Assembly (NCBI GenBank): GCA_903819605.1
Contig: CAIJEA010000027.1
Span: forward strand, 1-23,130
Length of the DNA: 23,130 bases
Source of the DNA: an uncultured cyanobacterium
Lineage (GTDB): Bacteria; Cyanobacteriota; Cyanobacteriia; Pseudanabaenales; Pseudanabaenaceae
Direction: 5' to 3'
A program made the position numbers and the translations under genes. Under the pieces are notes generated by a model. That model saw nothing but the letters and a program-made list of their open reading frames with translations, did not search any database and was not told where the DNA came from. Positions 7,009-14,569 of this stretch are shown piece by piece. Each line of letters opens with the position of its first letter. Position 1 is the stretch's first letter.

Positions 7009-7563
7009 TTAGTTGAGATTTGGATTGACGACATGACCTCTTGTTGGATCGGGAATAAATAAGCCAAGACGGAGCGATCGCAACATAGCTTCCCAGACTT
7101 CCCGCATTTGTTCTTCGCCCTCTGTCCAATAGTCAAAGGTAAACAGGACTTGGACATTACCACCGATGCCTACCAAAATCCGAGATGTGGCAGGTCTTTT
7201 CTCCGTAGCATCGATATATTGGATATCTGCCCAGACCAGCCTCATGCCGTCACGATTAGCACTGGTAACTTTGCTTCTATGAGTTATTTCGCGATCGTCG
7301 TCATCGAGAATTTGTTGCAGGGCTTTTTTGAGGGGAAATGTCGTCCAATCATTAGGGGGTAAGCGATTGAAGGACATTTCTAATGCGCCAGTATCATCGG
7401 TTGGTTCTAGATCGTGGAAGCTGACAGACTTTTCTTTAAATTTAACAATCCAGTCTTTGGGGAAATCAAACCGCACCGCACCGCGATCGGCGACAAATAT
7501 TTTGTATCCTTCTTCAGATTCCCAGCCGTGATCGCTACGTAATGTTAAGTCCTTTTTTCGCAT
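7009..7563 (-). CDS. Unrecognised soluble protein, possibly PsbP/DcrB-like fold
   Basis: A 184-residue protein without signal peptide or membrane segment. The order of elements (AVRFDFPKDWIVKFKEKSVS, then ALEMSFNRLPPNDW, then LVWADIQYIDATEKRPATSR, then VQVLFTFDYWTEGEEQMREV and a final helix) recalls Mog1/PsbP/DcrB-type alpha-beta folds, which often begin with a fatty, upright strand before a W-containing turn. I cannot name a family. It follows the cytochrome b-like gene by 54 bases on the same strand and is probably cotranscribed with it. Confidence 0.7.
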   Translation of the reverse strand: MRKKDLTLRSDHGWESEEGYKIFVADRGAVRFDFPKDWIVKFKEKSVSFHDLEPTDDTGALEMSFNRLPPNDWTTFPLKKALQQILDDDDREITHRSKVTSANRDGMRLVWADIQYIDATEKRPATSRILVGIGGNVQVLFTFDYWTEGEEQMREVWEAMLRSLRLGLFIPDPTRGHVVNPNLN

Positions 7564-7617
7564 ACTGCTATCCAGCTTAAAACTAATATTATTATAAAAC
7601 TCAATAAACGCTTGTGT

Positions 7618-8292
7618 TTATTGAGGAGAGAATGCTGGCAATATAAAAGCGATCGCAATGCCACCAATGACTAGCGCTTCAAAAACGAATAGAACTATGC
7701 TAGTGGGCTTGAGATGAAATCCTCGAAACCAATGATTGGGCGTATCTTCTGCACGAACCTTCCAGTTGTATATGGATAGTAGTAATGGCATTCCACCAAC
7801 TTTTGCACTCATCAATAGATGCATTGCTATACCGATAATCATCAATAGCCATGAGATTAAATGCCCGATATACCATGCATGATTGAACTCTCCACTTGGC
7901 AACCATTCCTCATTCATCATTCTGCCTGTAATGACGGCAAAGGTTCCAGATAGAAGGATTGTCGTATTAGTAATCCGCTGAATTGATATCCACCATATCG
8001 GTTTGCCAACGTCTTTGAGATGGCTTAGAGATTCTTTTTGAACGAGGCGACGATAACCTAAATGAAAACAATATAGAGCGAAGATCGGTAAGAGTATTAA
8101 AAACCCTAGGGCGATCGTGCCGTGAATGCCCTGTGTATTACGGATCTCAGGCAAGTTAAGCGTGCCAAATCGCTTGTCATATCGGTCATAGACCATAAAG
8201 CCTGTAATCAAGGAAGCAAAAACAAATAAAGCGATCGCATTATGCAATAGGCGTAGCAAAACAGGCTGATATGGAGAAATTGGTGATTTCAT
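7618..8292 (-). CDS. Cytochrome b561-like membrane protein (cytochrome b/b6 domain)
   Basis: A 224-residue integral membrane protein with four to five hydrophobic helices. Conserved His residues suited to bind heme b lie in helix-like contexts: LLRLLHNAIALFVFASLITG near the N-terminus, GIHGTIALGFLILLPIFALY, IGHLISWLLMIIGIAMHLLM and the loop between. This matches the b-type cytochrome superfamily of bacterial cytochrome b561 and hydrogenase b-subunits. It would carry electrons across or within the plasma or thylakoid membrane; the partner is not in the window. The downstream gene at 7009 may be functionally linked. Confidence 0.82.
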   Translation of the reverse strand: MKSPISPYQPVLLRLLHNAIALFVFASLITGFMVYDRYDKRFGTLNLPEIRNTQGIHGTIALGFLILLPIFALYCFHLGYRRLVQKESLSHLKDVGKPIWWISIQRITNTTILLSGTFAVITGRMMNEEWLPSGEFNHAWYIGHLISWLLMIIGIAMHLLMSAKVGGMPLLLSIYNWKVRAEDTPNHWFRGFHLKPTSIVLFVFEALVIGGIAIAFILPAFSPQ

Positions 8293-8439
8293 TTAGCTCC
8301 TTGTGTGCTTCGCGCATATAAAGTCCATCATATTCAGCCAGTAACAAAATGACTTGAGATAAGCAAGACTCGCCTCAAAGCACTAGAAATAAAGCTAATA
8401 TACATTCTAGAATCTTAAAATCGCTTTAGAGGTAACGCA

Positions 8440-8625
8440 ATGCTTAAATTCGTTATGTACTTTGTGATGTTTGTAGGGGCAATTGCGATCGCGGCTTGGG
8501 TATCCCGTGAAGCTAATTATTTTTTTAGCAACTTATTTTACTGGGTTCGCTATAACTGGTTACCTTTCCTAGGATTAGTTTTTTTAGGTGCGATCGCCTA
8601 CAAAGCTGTTAGCAGTAAATCATGA
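8440..8625 (+). CDS. Small two-helix membrane protein
   Basis: A 61-residue protein with two hydrophobic segments (MYFVMFVGAIAIAAWV, residues 6-21, and WLPFLGLVFLGAIAYKAV, residues 40-57) separated by an aromatic loop. AGAGGT at a good distance before the ATG supports translation, and the frame contains two HIP1 sites. The family is not recognised. It ends 6 bases before the recombinase gene, so the two are probably translated from one message; whether that has functional meaning is unknown. Confidence 0.65.
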   Translation: MLKFVMYFVMFVGAIAIAAWVSREANYFFSNLFYWVRYNWLPFLGLVFLGAIAYKAVSSKS

Positions 8626-8631
8626 CCCAAC

Positions 8632-10215
8632 ATGATAGATAACCTAGAGCAAATTCTTACGGCTTGCGATCGCTATACATTGGCAGGTCAGCGAGACTAT
8701 GCAATTTTGCGTCTATTGTCAGAAAATTCGCTCAAGCGGCAACAGGTTGCAGCGATCGATATTAGCGATTTTGACGTTGAGGGGCGATTGCTAAAAATTG
8801 ACCGTAGATATAAGCGACAGGGTCAACACAATCAGAAAGAAATTATTAGTCTCAGTTTAGACACAGCCGACGCATTACAAGACTGGCTCAGTTTAATTCA
8901 TATTCCCCGTGAATTTGACAACATTCAAGCCGATGAATTTGCGGCACAAATCCCCCTATTTATATCTCTAGATCGTGCTAATTATGGACATCGGCTGACT
9001 GGTACAGCCATATATGGCATTGTCAAACGAGCGGCATTGAATGCTGGTATTGTTCAAGCGATCGCGCCTGAACAATTGAGATTTAGCCAGAAAATATATG
9101 CCTTAAACCAAGAATTAGAGTCTCTAAATAAGACTCTGGTTGAGACCGACGAGACTCAATCGAGAATGATGATTGTATCAAAATTAGAATATAAGAATCA
9201 AAACAGGACTCAGATCGAGAAAGATAAGACTCAAATAAGAGTAGATGCGATCGCCCCAATAGATTCCCAATTAGATGCCAACCTTCCCTATGCCCTTAGG
9301 GAATTTAGCCCAGATATCTTAGCCGCGCTCCTTTCAGACAAACGGAGTCTTAACACTAGACGCGCTTACGAAAAGGACTTGCGATATTTTTTCCTTGCCG
9401 CCTATGGACAGAAACCAACAGAGGCAGCGATCGCGCAGTTTTTGCAACTAAATCGATTTGAAGCGATCGCGATCGCATTGCGATACAAATCAGACCTAAT
9501 TTCCAAAGGTTTAAAGGAATCCACAATTAACCGCCGCCTATCTGCCCTGAAATCCTTAGTAAACTTTGCCGCCAAATTAGGGAAATGTAATTGGAATCTC
9601 GATGATGTCCAAACTGAGACAGTCCAAACCTATCGCGATACTACAGGGCTTAAGCCTGATGGGATTCGCACAATGCTTTTAAGAATAGATAGAACTACTA
9701 TTAAAGGAAAGCGTGATTTTGCGATTTTGCGACTGCTTTGGGACAATGCCCTGCGTCGTAACGAAGTTGTTAGCGCCAATATCGGTGATTTTGATTATGA
9801 GGGGCGATCGCTCCAAATTTTAGGTAAGGGACGCGGCTCTCAAAAGAGTCTCATTAGTCTTAGTGTTGGAACAGCTAACGCAATTCAAGACTGGCTATCT
9901 CGAAATAATACAAGAAATAGCGATCGCCCATTATTCCACTCCCTCGATCATGTCAATCACGGACATCGGTTAACTGGTACTGCTATTTACCAAATTGTCG
10001 ATCGACTTGCGAAGGAATCAGGCATTTCCAAAAAGATGTCTCCCCACCGCATCCGTCACTCTGCTATCACCGCCGCCCTTGATGCCACTAATGGAAACGT
10101 TCGCAAAGTTCAGAAGCTCTCGCGTCATAAGAAACTGGATACGCTCATGCTCTATGACGACAATCGCACTAATATGCAAGGCGAAGTATCAATTTTACTC
10201 GGAGATTTGATTTAG
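8632..10215 (+). CDS. Tyrosine recombinase with an extra degenerate catalytic domain at the N-terminus
   Basis: A 527-residue phage-integrase/XerC-type site-specific recombinase. The active part is residues 222-527: a SAM-like core-binding domain (about 225-335) followed by the catalytic domain with Arg375 (NALRRNEV), Lys in LGKGRGSQKS, His472-x-x-Arg475 (HRIRH), His499 (LSRHKKLD) and Tyr508 (LMLYDDN), a complete set. Residues 1-145 repeat the first two thirds of this catalytic domain (QRDYAILRLL / KRDFAILRLL; HRLTGTAIYGIV / HRLTGTAIYQIV), but Lys35 replaces the catalytic Arg and the HxxR-H-Y part is missing. A charged linker (about 160-215) joins the halves. The target site is unknown and no attachment sites were found. 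It contains many HIP1 sites, so it is resident in this genome. Confidence 0.88.
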   Translation: MIDNLEQILTACDRYTLAGQRDYAILRLLSENSLKRQQVAAIDISDFDVEGRLLKIDRRYKRQGQHNQKEIISLSLDTADALQDWLSLIHIPREFDNIQADEFAAQIPLFISLDRANYGHRLTGTAIYGIVKRAALNAGIVQAIAPEQLRFSQKIYALNQELESLNKTLVETDETQSRMMIVSKLEYKNQNRTQIEKDKTQIRVDAIAPIDSQLDANLPYALREFSPDILAALLSDKRSLNTRRAYEKDLRYFFLAAYGQKPTEAAIAQFLQLNRFEAIAIALRYKSDLISKGLKESTINRRLSALKSLVNFAAKLGKCNWNLDDVQTETVQTYRDTTGLKPDGIRTMLLRIDRTTIKGKRDFAILRLLWDNALRRNEVVSANIGDFDYEGRSLQILGKGRGSQKSLISLSVGTANAIQDWLSRNNTRNSDRPLFHSLDHVNHGHRLTGTAIYQIVDRLAKESGISKKMSPHRIRHSAITAALDATNGNVRKVQKLSRHKKLDTLMLYDDNRTNMQGEVSILLGDLI

Positions 10216-10374
10216 AGTTCTGATTTAGAGTGCAGTGTGCATGAGATTTTGGAGCAGGCAAATCGTTATTAAGATCAAGAGATATTCTTGTTATTTACAC
10301 TTATTTTTAAGCATTTTCAAGTTATAGTCATAAATAATTCTCAAAACAACAACACACGCGGGGTGGTCAAGTTT

Positions 10375-12777
10375 ATGTCTAACGATGCTCTAAAGTCTGA
10401 TATCTACGCAATTCAGCAATCTGTGGTTGATGTTTTGTCTCAAGTTCGGGATTTGATGAACTATGCAAGTAAAAAGTTAGAGTCTTCAAGTGGCAAAGAG
10501 AGACGCTATTCGGAACACGCTAAGAGTATTGAGAATGAAATTACTAAGGTCAAAAACTTAGAGCTACGCATGGCGATCGCTGCTCCGATGAAAGCTGGCA
10601 AGTCAACGATCATTAATGCGATCGTGGGGCAAGATATTTTGCCAAGTCGTAACGCAGCAATGACAACATTACCGACTGAGATTGTTTTCTCAAAAGATGT
10701 TACTGAGCCAAAACTGAAATTACGTTACCAACTAGACCCTGAAAGTGATGATTTTGTTGATATCTATTCAGTTCTTAGGCGATCGTGGGCTAATCTCCAG
10801 AGAAAAATCAACGAGATTGGTATAGATCAAGCAAGCAAACATAAAGATATTGCTAAGTACCCACATTTATTAGACTTACTAAAAGATGTCAGTGAAAGTC
10901 TAGAAATTCCTTTTCTATCAGAGGTTTCAGGAGCGGAAGCAATTCAAAAATCATTAACTGATCTCAATGATTTAGTCCGTCTGTGCGGCGTTTTAGTTCC
11001 TTCAGACAATCCGTTAATGTCTTTAGTATCTGTACCTCGTATTGAAGTACCTTTTTTAGACGAACAGTCTGGTTTAAATTTGGATAGTGTCGGTAAATTA
11101 GTGATTGTTGATACGCCTGGTCCAAATGAAGCAGGTGATTTAAATTTAGATAATGTAGTTAAGATTCAGTTAGAAGCAAGTTCTATCATCTTATTGGTGC
11201 TAGATTATACCAAACTTGATTCAGAGGCTGATGAAGATGTTAAACATGAGGTTGATGAAGTTTCTAGAATTAAAGGTAGAGATAGTATTTATATACTAGT
11301 GAACAAAATTGATTTGCGTAAGAAGGACAAAAAAAATCCTAGAAAATATATGACAAAAGAGGAAACTCTAGGGTTTGTCCATAACAAATTTGGAGTTGAA
11401 AACAGTTCAGATAGAGTCTTTGAAATTTCTGCCAGTCGCGCGGCTTATGCCTCAAACTTTCGTAATGAGTTAAGATTAAAGCCGTACATAAATGATCCGC
11501 AAGAAATGGAAACTGCCGAACTTTTGGCTCAGCAGGCTTTCGGCGATATGTGGGAAGACCAGTTCCAAGATGCTGATATGGAGCGTATGCAAGGTGTAGC
11601 TGAGCAGATTTGGAATATATCTGGCTTTGCTAATTTTCTAGAAAGAGTAATCGCAGTTTTGATGGTTCAAGCTGCGCCCAGAACGCTTATGAGTGCAGTT
11701 AATGATGTAAATGCAAGACTTCTCGAACTACAAAACAACGTAAATCTTCAAAAGGGAACCTTTGGTGAAGATATAAGCAAGTTGCAAGGGCAAATTGCTG
11801 AATTAGAGAAAGATCTACTGAAATTAAGTAATTGTCGTAGTAATCTCAAAAAAGAAATAGTTATACTTTGTCTAAAACTGGAAGAAGAGTTTAGTTATAC
11901 TCTTCTTGATATACGAAATCAAGCCATTGAACAGTTAAGAAAGATTTTTGAAAGAAAGGAATATGATACTTCTGAAGCATCTAAGAAAATCAAGTTTGGC
12001 TTTATCAAGTTTGCAGGAATATTTATTGGGGTACACTATCAAGGCTCAGGAGAAATTAAGTTTAATTCTTTAGATGAAGCAAATAAATTTGTTGAAGCTG
12101 CAACTGCTTCAATTAAGATAATAGTCAATGATTTGTTGTCTGATGCGAGAGAAAAGGCTCAGTACAGCATCAAGAAATTAAGAAAAAGAATCGATTCACT
12201 TCTCAAGAATGAAACTAGACCAATTATCATCCAAGCGCAACGTAGACTAGAAAAGCAGTTTAATGTAGTTCTCAAGTTGCCAGATATGTTGCATGATTTG
12301 TTGATCGCAGCAGACTTTAACCCAGATATTCAAGCTCAGTATCGTTCTAGAGAATATACAGATTATAAGACAGTTAAAGAACGTCGTTGGTACACTTTCT
12401 GGCTTTGGGAACATGAAAGGAAAGTTCCATTCAGTAAAACTGAGAATTTTTATATTGTATCTATTGAAGATATAAGTAATACGGTTGAAAAATCTATTGC
12501 TACAGCGATTGAAAAAGTCAAACACCAAGTTTTTACTTACTTAGAAGAGGAGTTTCAGTCTGAACTTAATAACTACTTTGATGAACTTGATCAATTTCTT
12601 AAAGGCTATGAAGAATCACTTCAAGGATCAATTGTTATTGGTAAGCAATCTGCTGAAAAACAAGCAGAGCGTAAAGCTGCACTCGATAAAATTTCTGATG
12701 ATAGTGCAGAATTCAAGGGGACTGTTGAAAAGCAAAAAAAGCGCGTCGGAGAAATCCTAAAAAGTAAACAAGAGTGA
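10375..12777 (+). CDS. Dynamin-like GTPase (RdcA/CrfC-like)
   Basis: A large GTPase of about 800 residues from the ATG at 10375; an upstream TTG start at 10288 is possible but adds 29 residues of no visible domain. GTPase motifs are G1 APMKAGKST (Gly75-Lys76-Ser77), a conserved Thr pair in AMTTLPTEI (G2), G3 DTPG (residues 246-249) and G4 NKID (310-313). Long helices, some heptad-like (about 440-530 and 640-790), follow, with an aromatic motif RRWYTFWLWEHE near residue 675, as in bacterial dynamin-like proteins. Together with the RdcB-like gene downstream it resembles the E. coli RdcA (YjdA/CrfC) arrangement. The gene is AT-rich with a single HIP1 site, at 10573-10580, suggesting later acquisition. 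It begins the six-gene run. Confidence 0.88.
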   Translation: MSNDALKSDIYAIQQSVVDVLSQVRDLMNYASKKLESSSGKERRYSEHAKSIENEITKVKNLELRMAIAAPMKAGKSTIINAIVGQDILPSRNAAMTTLPTEIVFSKDVTEPKLKLRYQLDPESDDFVDIYSVLRRSWANLQRKINEIGIDQASKHKDIAKYPHLLDLLKDVSESLEIPFLSEVSGAEAIQKSLTDLNDLVRLCGVLVPSDNPLMSLVSVPRIEVPFLDEQSGLNLDSVGKLVIVDTPGPNEAGDLNLDNVVKIQLEASSIILLVLDYTKLDSEADEDVKHEVDEVSRIKGRDSIYILVNKIDLRKKDKKNPRKYMTKEETLGFVHNKFGVENSSDRVFEISASRAAYASNFRNELRLKPYINDPQEMETAELLAQQAFGDMWEDQFQDADMERMQGVAEQIWNISGFANFLERVIAVLMVQAAPRTLMSAVNDVNARLLELQNNVNLQKGTFGEDISKLQGQIAELEKDLLKLSNCRSNLKKEIVILCLKLEEEFSYTLLDIRNQAIEQLRKIFERKEYDTSEASKKIKFGFIKFAGIFIGVHYQGSGEIKFNSLDEANKFVEAATASIKIIVNDLLSDAREKAQYSIKKLRKRIDSLLKNETRPIIIQAQRRLEKQFNVVLKLPDMLHDLLIAADFNPDIQAQYRSREYTDYKTVKERRWYTFWLWEHERKVPFSKTENFYIVSIEDISNTVEKSIATAIEKVKHQVFTYLEEEFQSELNNYFDELDQFLKGYEESLQGSIVIGKQSAEKQAERKAALDKISDDSAEFKGTVEKQKKRVGEILKSKQE

Positions 12778-12781
12778 ATTT

Positions 12782-13048
12782 ATGGGTAAAGCTGAAAAAT
12801 TACTGCTAAAGGTTTTGAGAGGTGTTTCTGATGCAAATATTCCTTTTGATCAACTTTGTCAGCTATTAGTCAACTTAGGATTTGAGCAAAGGATACGCGG
12901 AAGTCATCATATATTTGCAAAGGATGGAGTCGATGAAATTATCAACATACAACCCAAAGGCTCTCAAGCTAAAGCCTATCAAGTCAAACAAATTCGAGAA
13001 ATTATCTTGAAATATAAACTAGGAGGAAAAGACAATGATGCATTATAA
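12782..13048 (+). CDS. hicA: HicA-family toxin (mRNA interferase)
   Basis: An 88-residue protein with the double-stranded-RNA-binding-like HicA fold: LCQLLVNLGFEQRIRGSHHIF (the His of GSHH is the conserved catalytic residue), then INIQPKGSQAKAYQVKQIREII. HicA cleaves mRNA and arrests translation unless bound by HicB. The first Met is 4 bases after the dynamin stop. The N-terminal extension of about 20 residues (GKAEKLLLKVLRGV) is often seen in this family. The gene overlaps hicB by 14 bases, toxin first, the common HicAB order. Confidence 0.88.
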   Translation: MGKAEKLLLKVLRGVSDANIPFDQLCQLLVNLGFEQRIRGSHHIFAKDGVDEIINIQPKGSQAKAYQVKQIREIILKYKLGGKDNDAL

Positions 13049-13244
13049 GGTAGTTATATATTGGAGTCCAGAAGATGAAGCCTACATTGCCGAAGTCCCA
13101 GAACTAGCAGGATGTATGGCAGATGGCGCAACCTATTTTGAAGCCCTTAGCAATGTCCAGATCATCATGGAAGAATGGATTCAAACAGCAACAGAACTAG
13201 GCAGACCAATCCCTCAACCCAAAGGAAAATTAATTGCAGTTTAA
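13035..13244 (+). CDS. hicB: HicB-family antitoxin
   Basis: A 69-residue partner of HicA. It has the HicB N-terminal degraded RNase-H-like fold: YKVVIYWSPEDEAYIAEVPELAGC, then GATYFEALSNVQIIMEEWIQ, then GRPIPQPKGKL. The usual C-terminal DNA-binding domain is absent, so autoregulation must involve other means or none. ATG at 13035 or 13038 can start the frame. It lies between the dynamin and XisI genes. Confidence 0.9.
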   Translation: MMHYKVVIYWSPEDEAYIAEVPELAGCMADGATYFEALSNVQIIMEEWIQTATELGRPIPQPKGKLIAV

Positions 13245-13251
13245 GGACTTT

Positions 13252-13584
13252 ATGAATGATCGACTAGACTATGCAAAAATCCTCAAGAAAGTAGTAAAGG
13301 ATGCCACTATCAACCAACCAAGCTTACAGCCAATTAAACTCTACCCAGTTTGTGATCCAGAATCAGGACATTTTTTAGTTCTTGCCACAAGTCGGACTAC
13401 AGAAAGTTGGTTTGATAGTATTTTGTTTCATGCTCGGTTAATCACAGAAGATAACAGCGATCGCCAAGTCATCATTGAAGAAGACAACTTTGAGGAAGGA
13501 TTAGTCAATGCGCTTATCGAAGCGGGAATCAAGAAAGAAGATATCGTCACCAGTTGGCAACAAGCGATCGCAGCGAATAAATAA
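13252..13584 (+). CDS. xisI: XisI-family protein (fdxN element excision controlling factor homologue)
   Basis: A 110-residue protein with the XisI pattern: RLDYAKILKKVVKDA at the start, LVLATSRTTESWFDSILFHA in the middle, and the hallmark end EEGLVNALIEAGIKKEDIV. XisI was described as a factor for excision of the fdxN element in heterocystous Anabaena, but most family members are stand-alone and of unknown role. No xisH, its usual partner, is adjacent. ATG 13252 is preceded by AAGGA (13243-13247). Seven bases separate it from hicB, and four from the next gene. Contains HIP1 sites. Confidence 0.75.
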   Translation: MNDRLDYAKILKKVVKDATINQPSLQPIKLYPVCDPESGHFLVLATSRTTESWFDSILFHARLITEDNSDRQVIIEEDNFEEGLVNALIEAGIKKEDIVTSWQQAIAANK

Positions 13585-13588
13585 CCCA

Positions 13589-14566
13589 ATGATAAATTTT
13601 GCAGCTCAATCACTACAAGGCTTACAGCAACAAGTCCCCATTATCAGCGATAAAATATTGGTGGATTTGGTTAATGGGATTCAAGTAAATGATGACCTGA
13701 TCCGCTTTCGCCAAAATCGGGGTTTTATTGGACGCTTATTTGATGGAGTTACAGGCAGCGATCGCGATCGCCAAATCCTAATTGATAGCAATCTCAATGT
13801 CGGCATCAAATCACTGCATCAATGGGTATTAGCCCTAGCTGACAACTTGCGAATTAGTAACATTGCCCTAGAAATTACCCAAACCAAACTATTAGAAACC
13901 CGTAACGCCCTTCGCAATCATCGGCAAGAAATTGATATTCTCAAACAAATTACCGAACATTTACAAATCCAGTTAAACGATCATGAGCAACGGATACACA
14001 ATCTCGAACAAAGAGTATATCGGATCGAAACTATCCAAAAAATTGACGCAATTATTGCTGCTTGGCGATCTGGACGTACCTATCAAGGTTTCCATTGGGC
14101 AGTTCAAATTGCCTTTGTAATAAGGGAAATAGTTGATTTTGCCCTCTTCGATTATGAACATATGACATGCGATCGCCAACTACGCCCTAAAATCATCGAT
14201 CAACTCGTCACCGCTAGTAATCAAATACCCGATAACTGCTTCTCTTTAATCACCTTACTCAATCTCGCTCACCAAGAAACCGCAAGCGATTGCCTAGAAA
14301 TAGCCCAAGCATTACTAGAAGTGCGATCGCTCCCACCCGCGAGACTTGCCGAAATTCCCTATCTCTTCACCCTCGGCACAACCTTAGAATTAGCGGCTCT
14401 ACCTGAGGAAGCCCGTCCCAAAGATCCCGCGAAAATTGCCTTTGAACTATGTCGCCGCGATTACGATCTCATTTTTCCAGCCACAGACAAAAATGAATTT
14501 ATTGAGCGCATTGTCCACGAAACGGCTAGCGATCGCATTGTGTTCAGAAACTCTTTAGGAAAATAA
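13589..14566 (+). CDS. RdcB-like coiled-coil protein (possible diguanylate cyclase regulator)
   Basis: A 325-residue soluble protein. Visible: N-terminal segment with VDLVNGIQVNDDLIRFRQNR (about 25-44) and FIGRLFDGVTGSDRDRQILI (about 46-65), a long coiled coil (about 85-155, e.g. EIDILKQITEHLQIQL and EQRIHNLEQRVYRIETIQ), then a mostly helical C-terminal domain ending with IVFRNSLGK. From memory this resembles the RdcB (YjcZ) family, which in E. coli works with the dynamin-like RdcA to stimulate the diguanylate cyclase DgcE. The dynamin gene four genes upstream fits that pairing, but no diguanylate cyclase is in the window. The ATG at 13589 directly follows the xisI stop; an upstream frame start (13508) would overlap xisI. 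Several HIP1 sites are present. Confidence 0.6.
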   Translation: MINFAAQSLQGLQQQVPIISDKILVDLVNGIQVNDDLIRFRQNRGFIGRLFDGVTGSDRDRQILIDSNLNVGIKSLHQWVLALADNLRISNIALEITQTKLLETRNALRNHRQEIDILKQITEHLQIQLNDHEQRIHNLEQRVYRIETIQKIDAIIAAWRSGRTYQGFHWAVQIAFVIREIVDFALFDYEHMTCDRQLRPKIIDQLVTASNQIPDNCFSLITLLNLAHQETASDCLEIAQALLEVRSLPPARLAEIPYLFTLGTTLELAALPEEARPKDPAKIAFELCRRDYDLIFPATDKNEFIERIVHETASDRIVFRNSLGK

Positions 14567-14569
14567 ATC

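Noticed and set aside
10288..10374. Upstream TTG start of the dynamin-like protein
   Set aside because: Adds 29 residues with no recognisable feature; the ATG at 10375 begins a normal family N-terminus.
13508..13588. Earlier start for the RdcB-like gene, overlapping xisI
   Set aside because: The overlap would be 77 bases and the extra residues are basic and unlike the rest; ATG 13589 follows the xisI stop directly, as the other genes of the run do.
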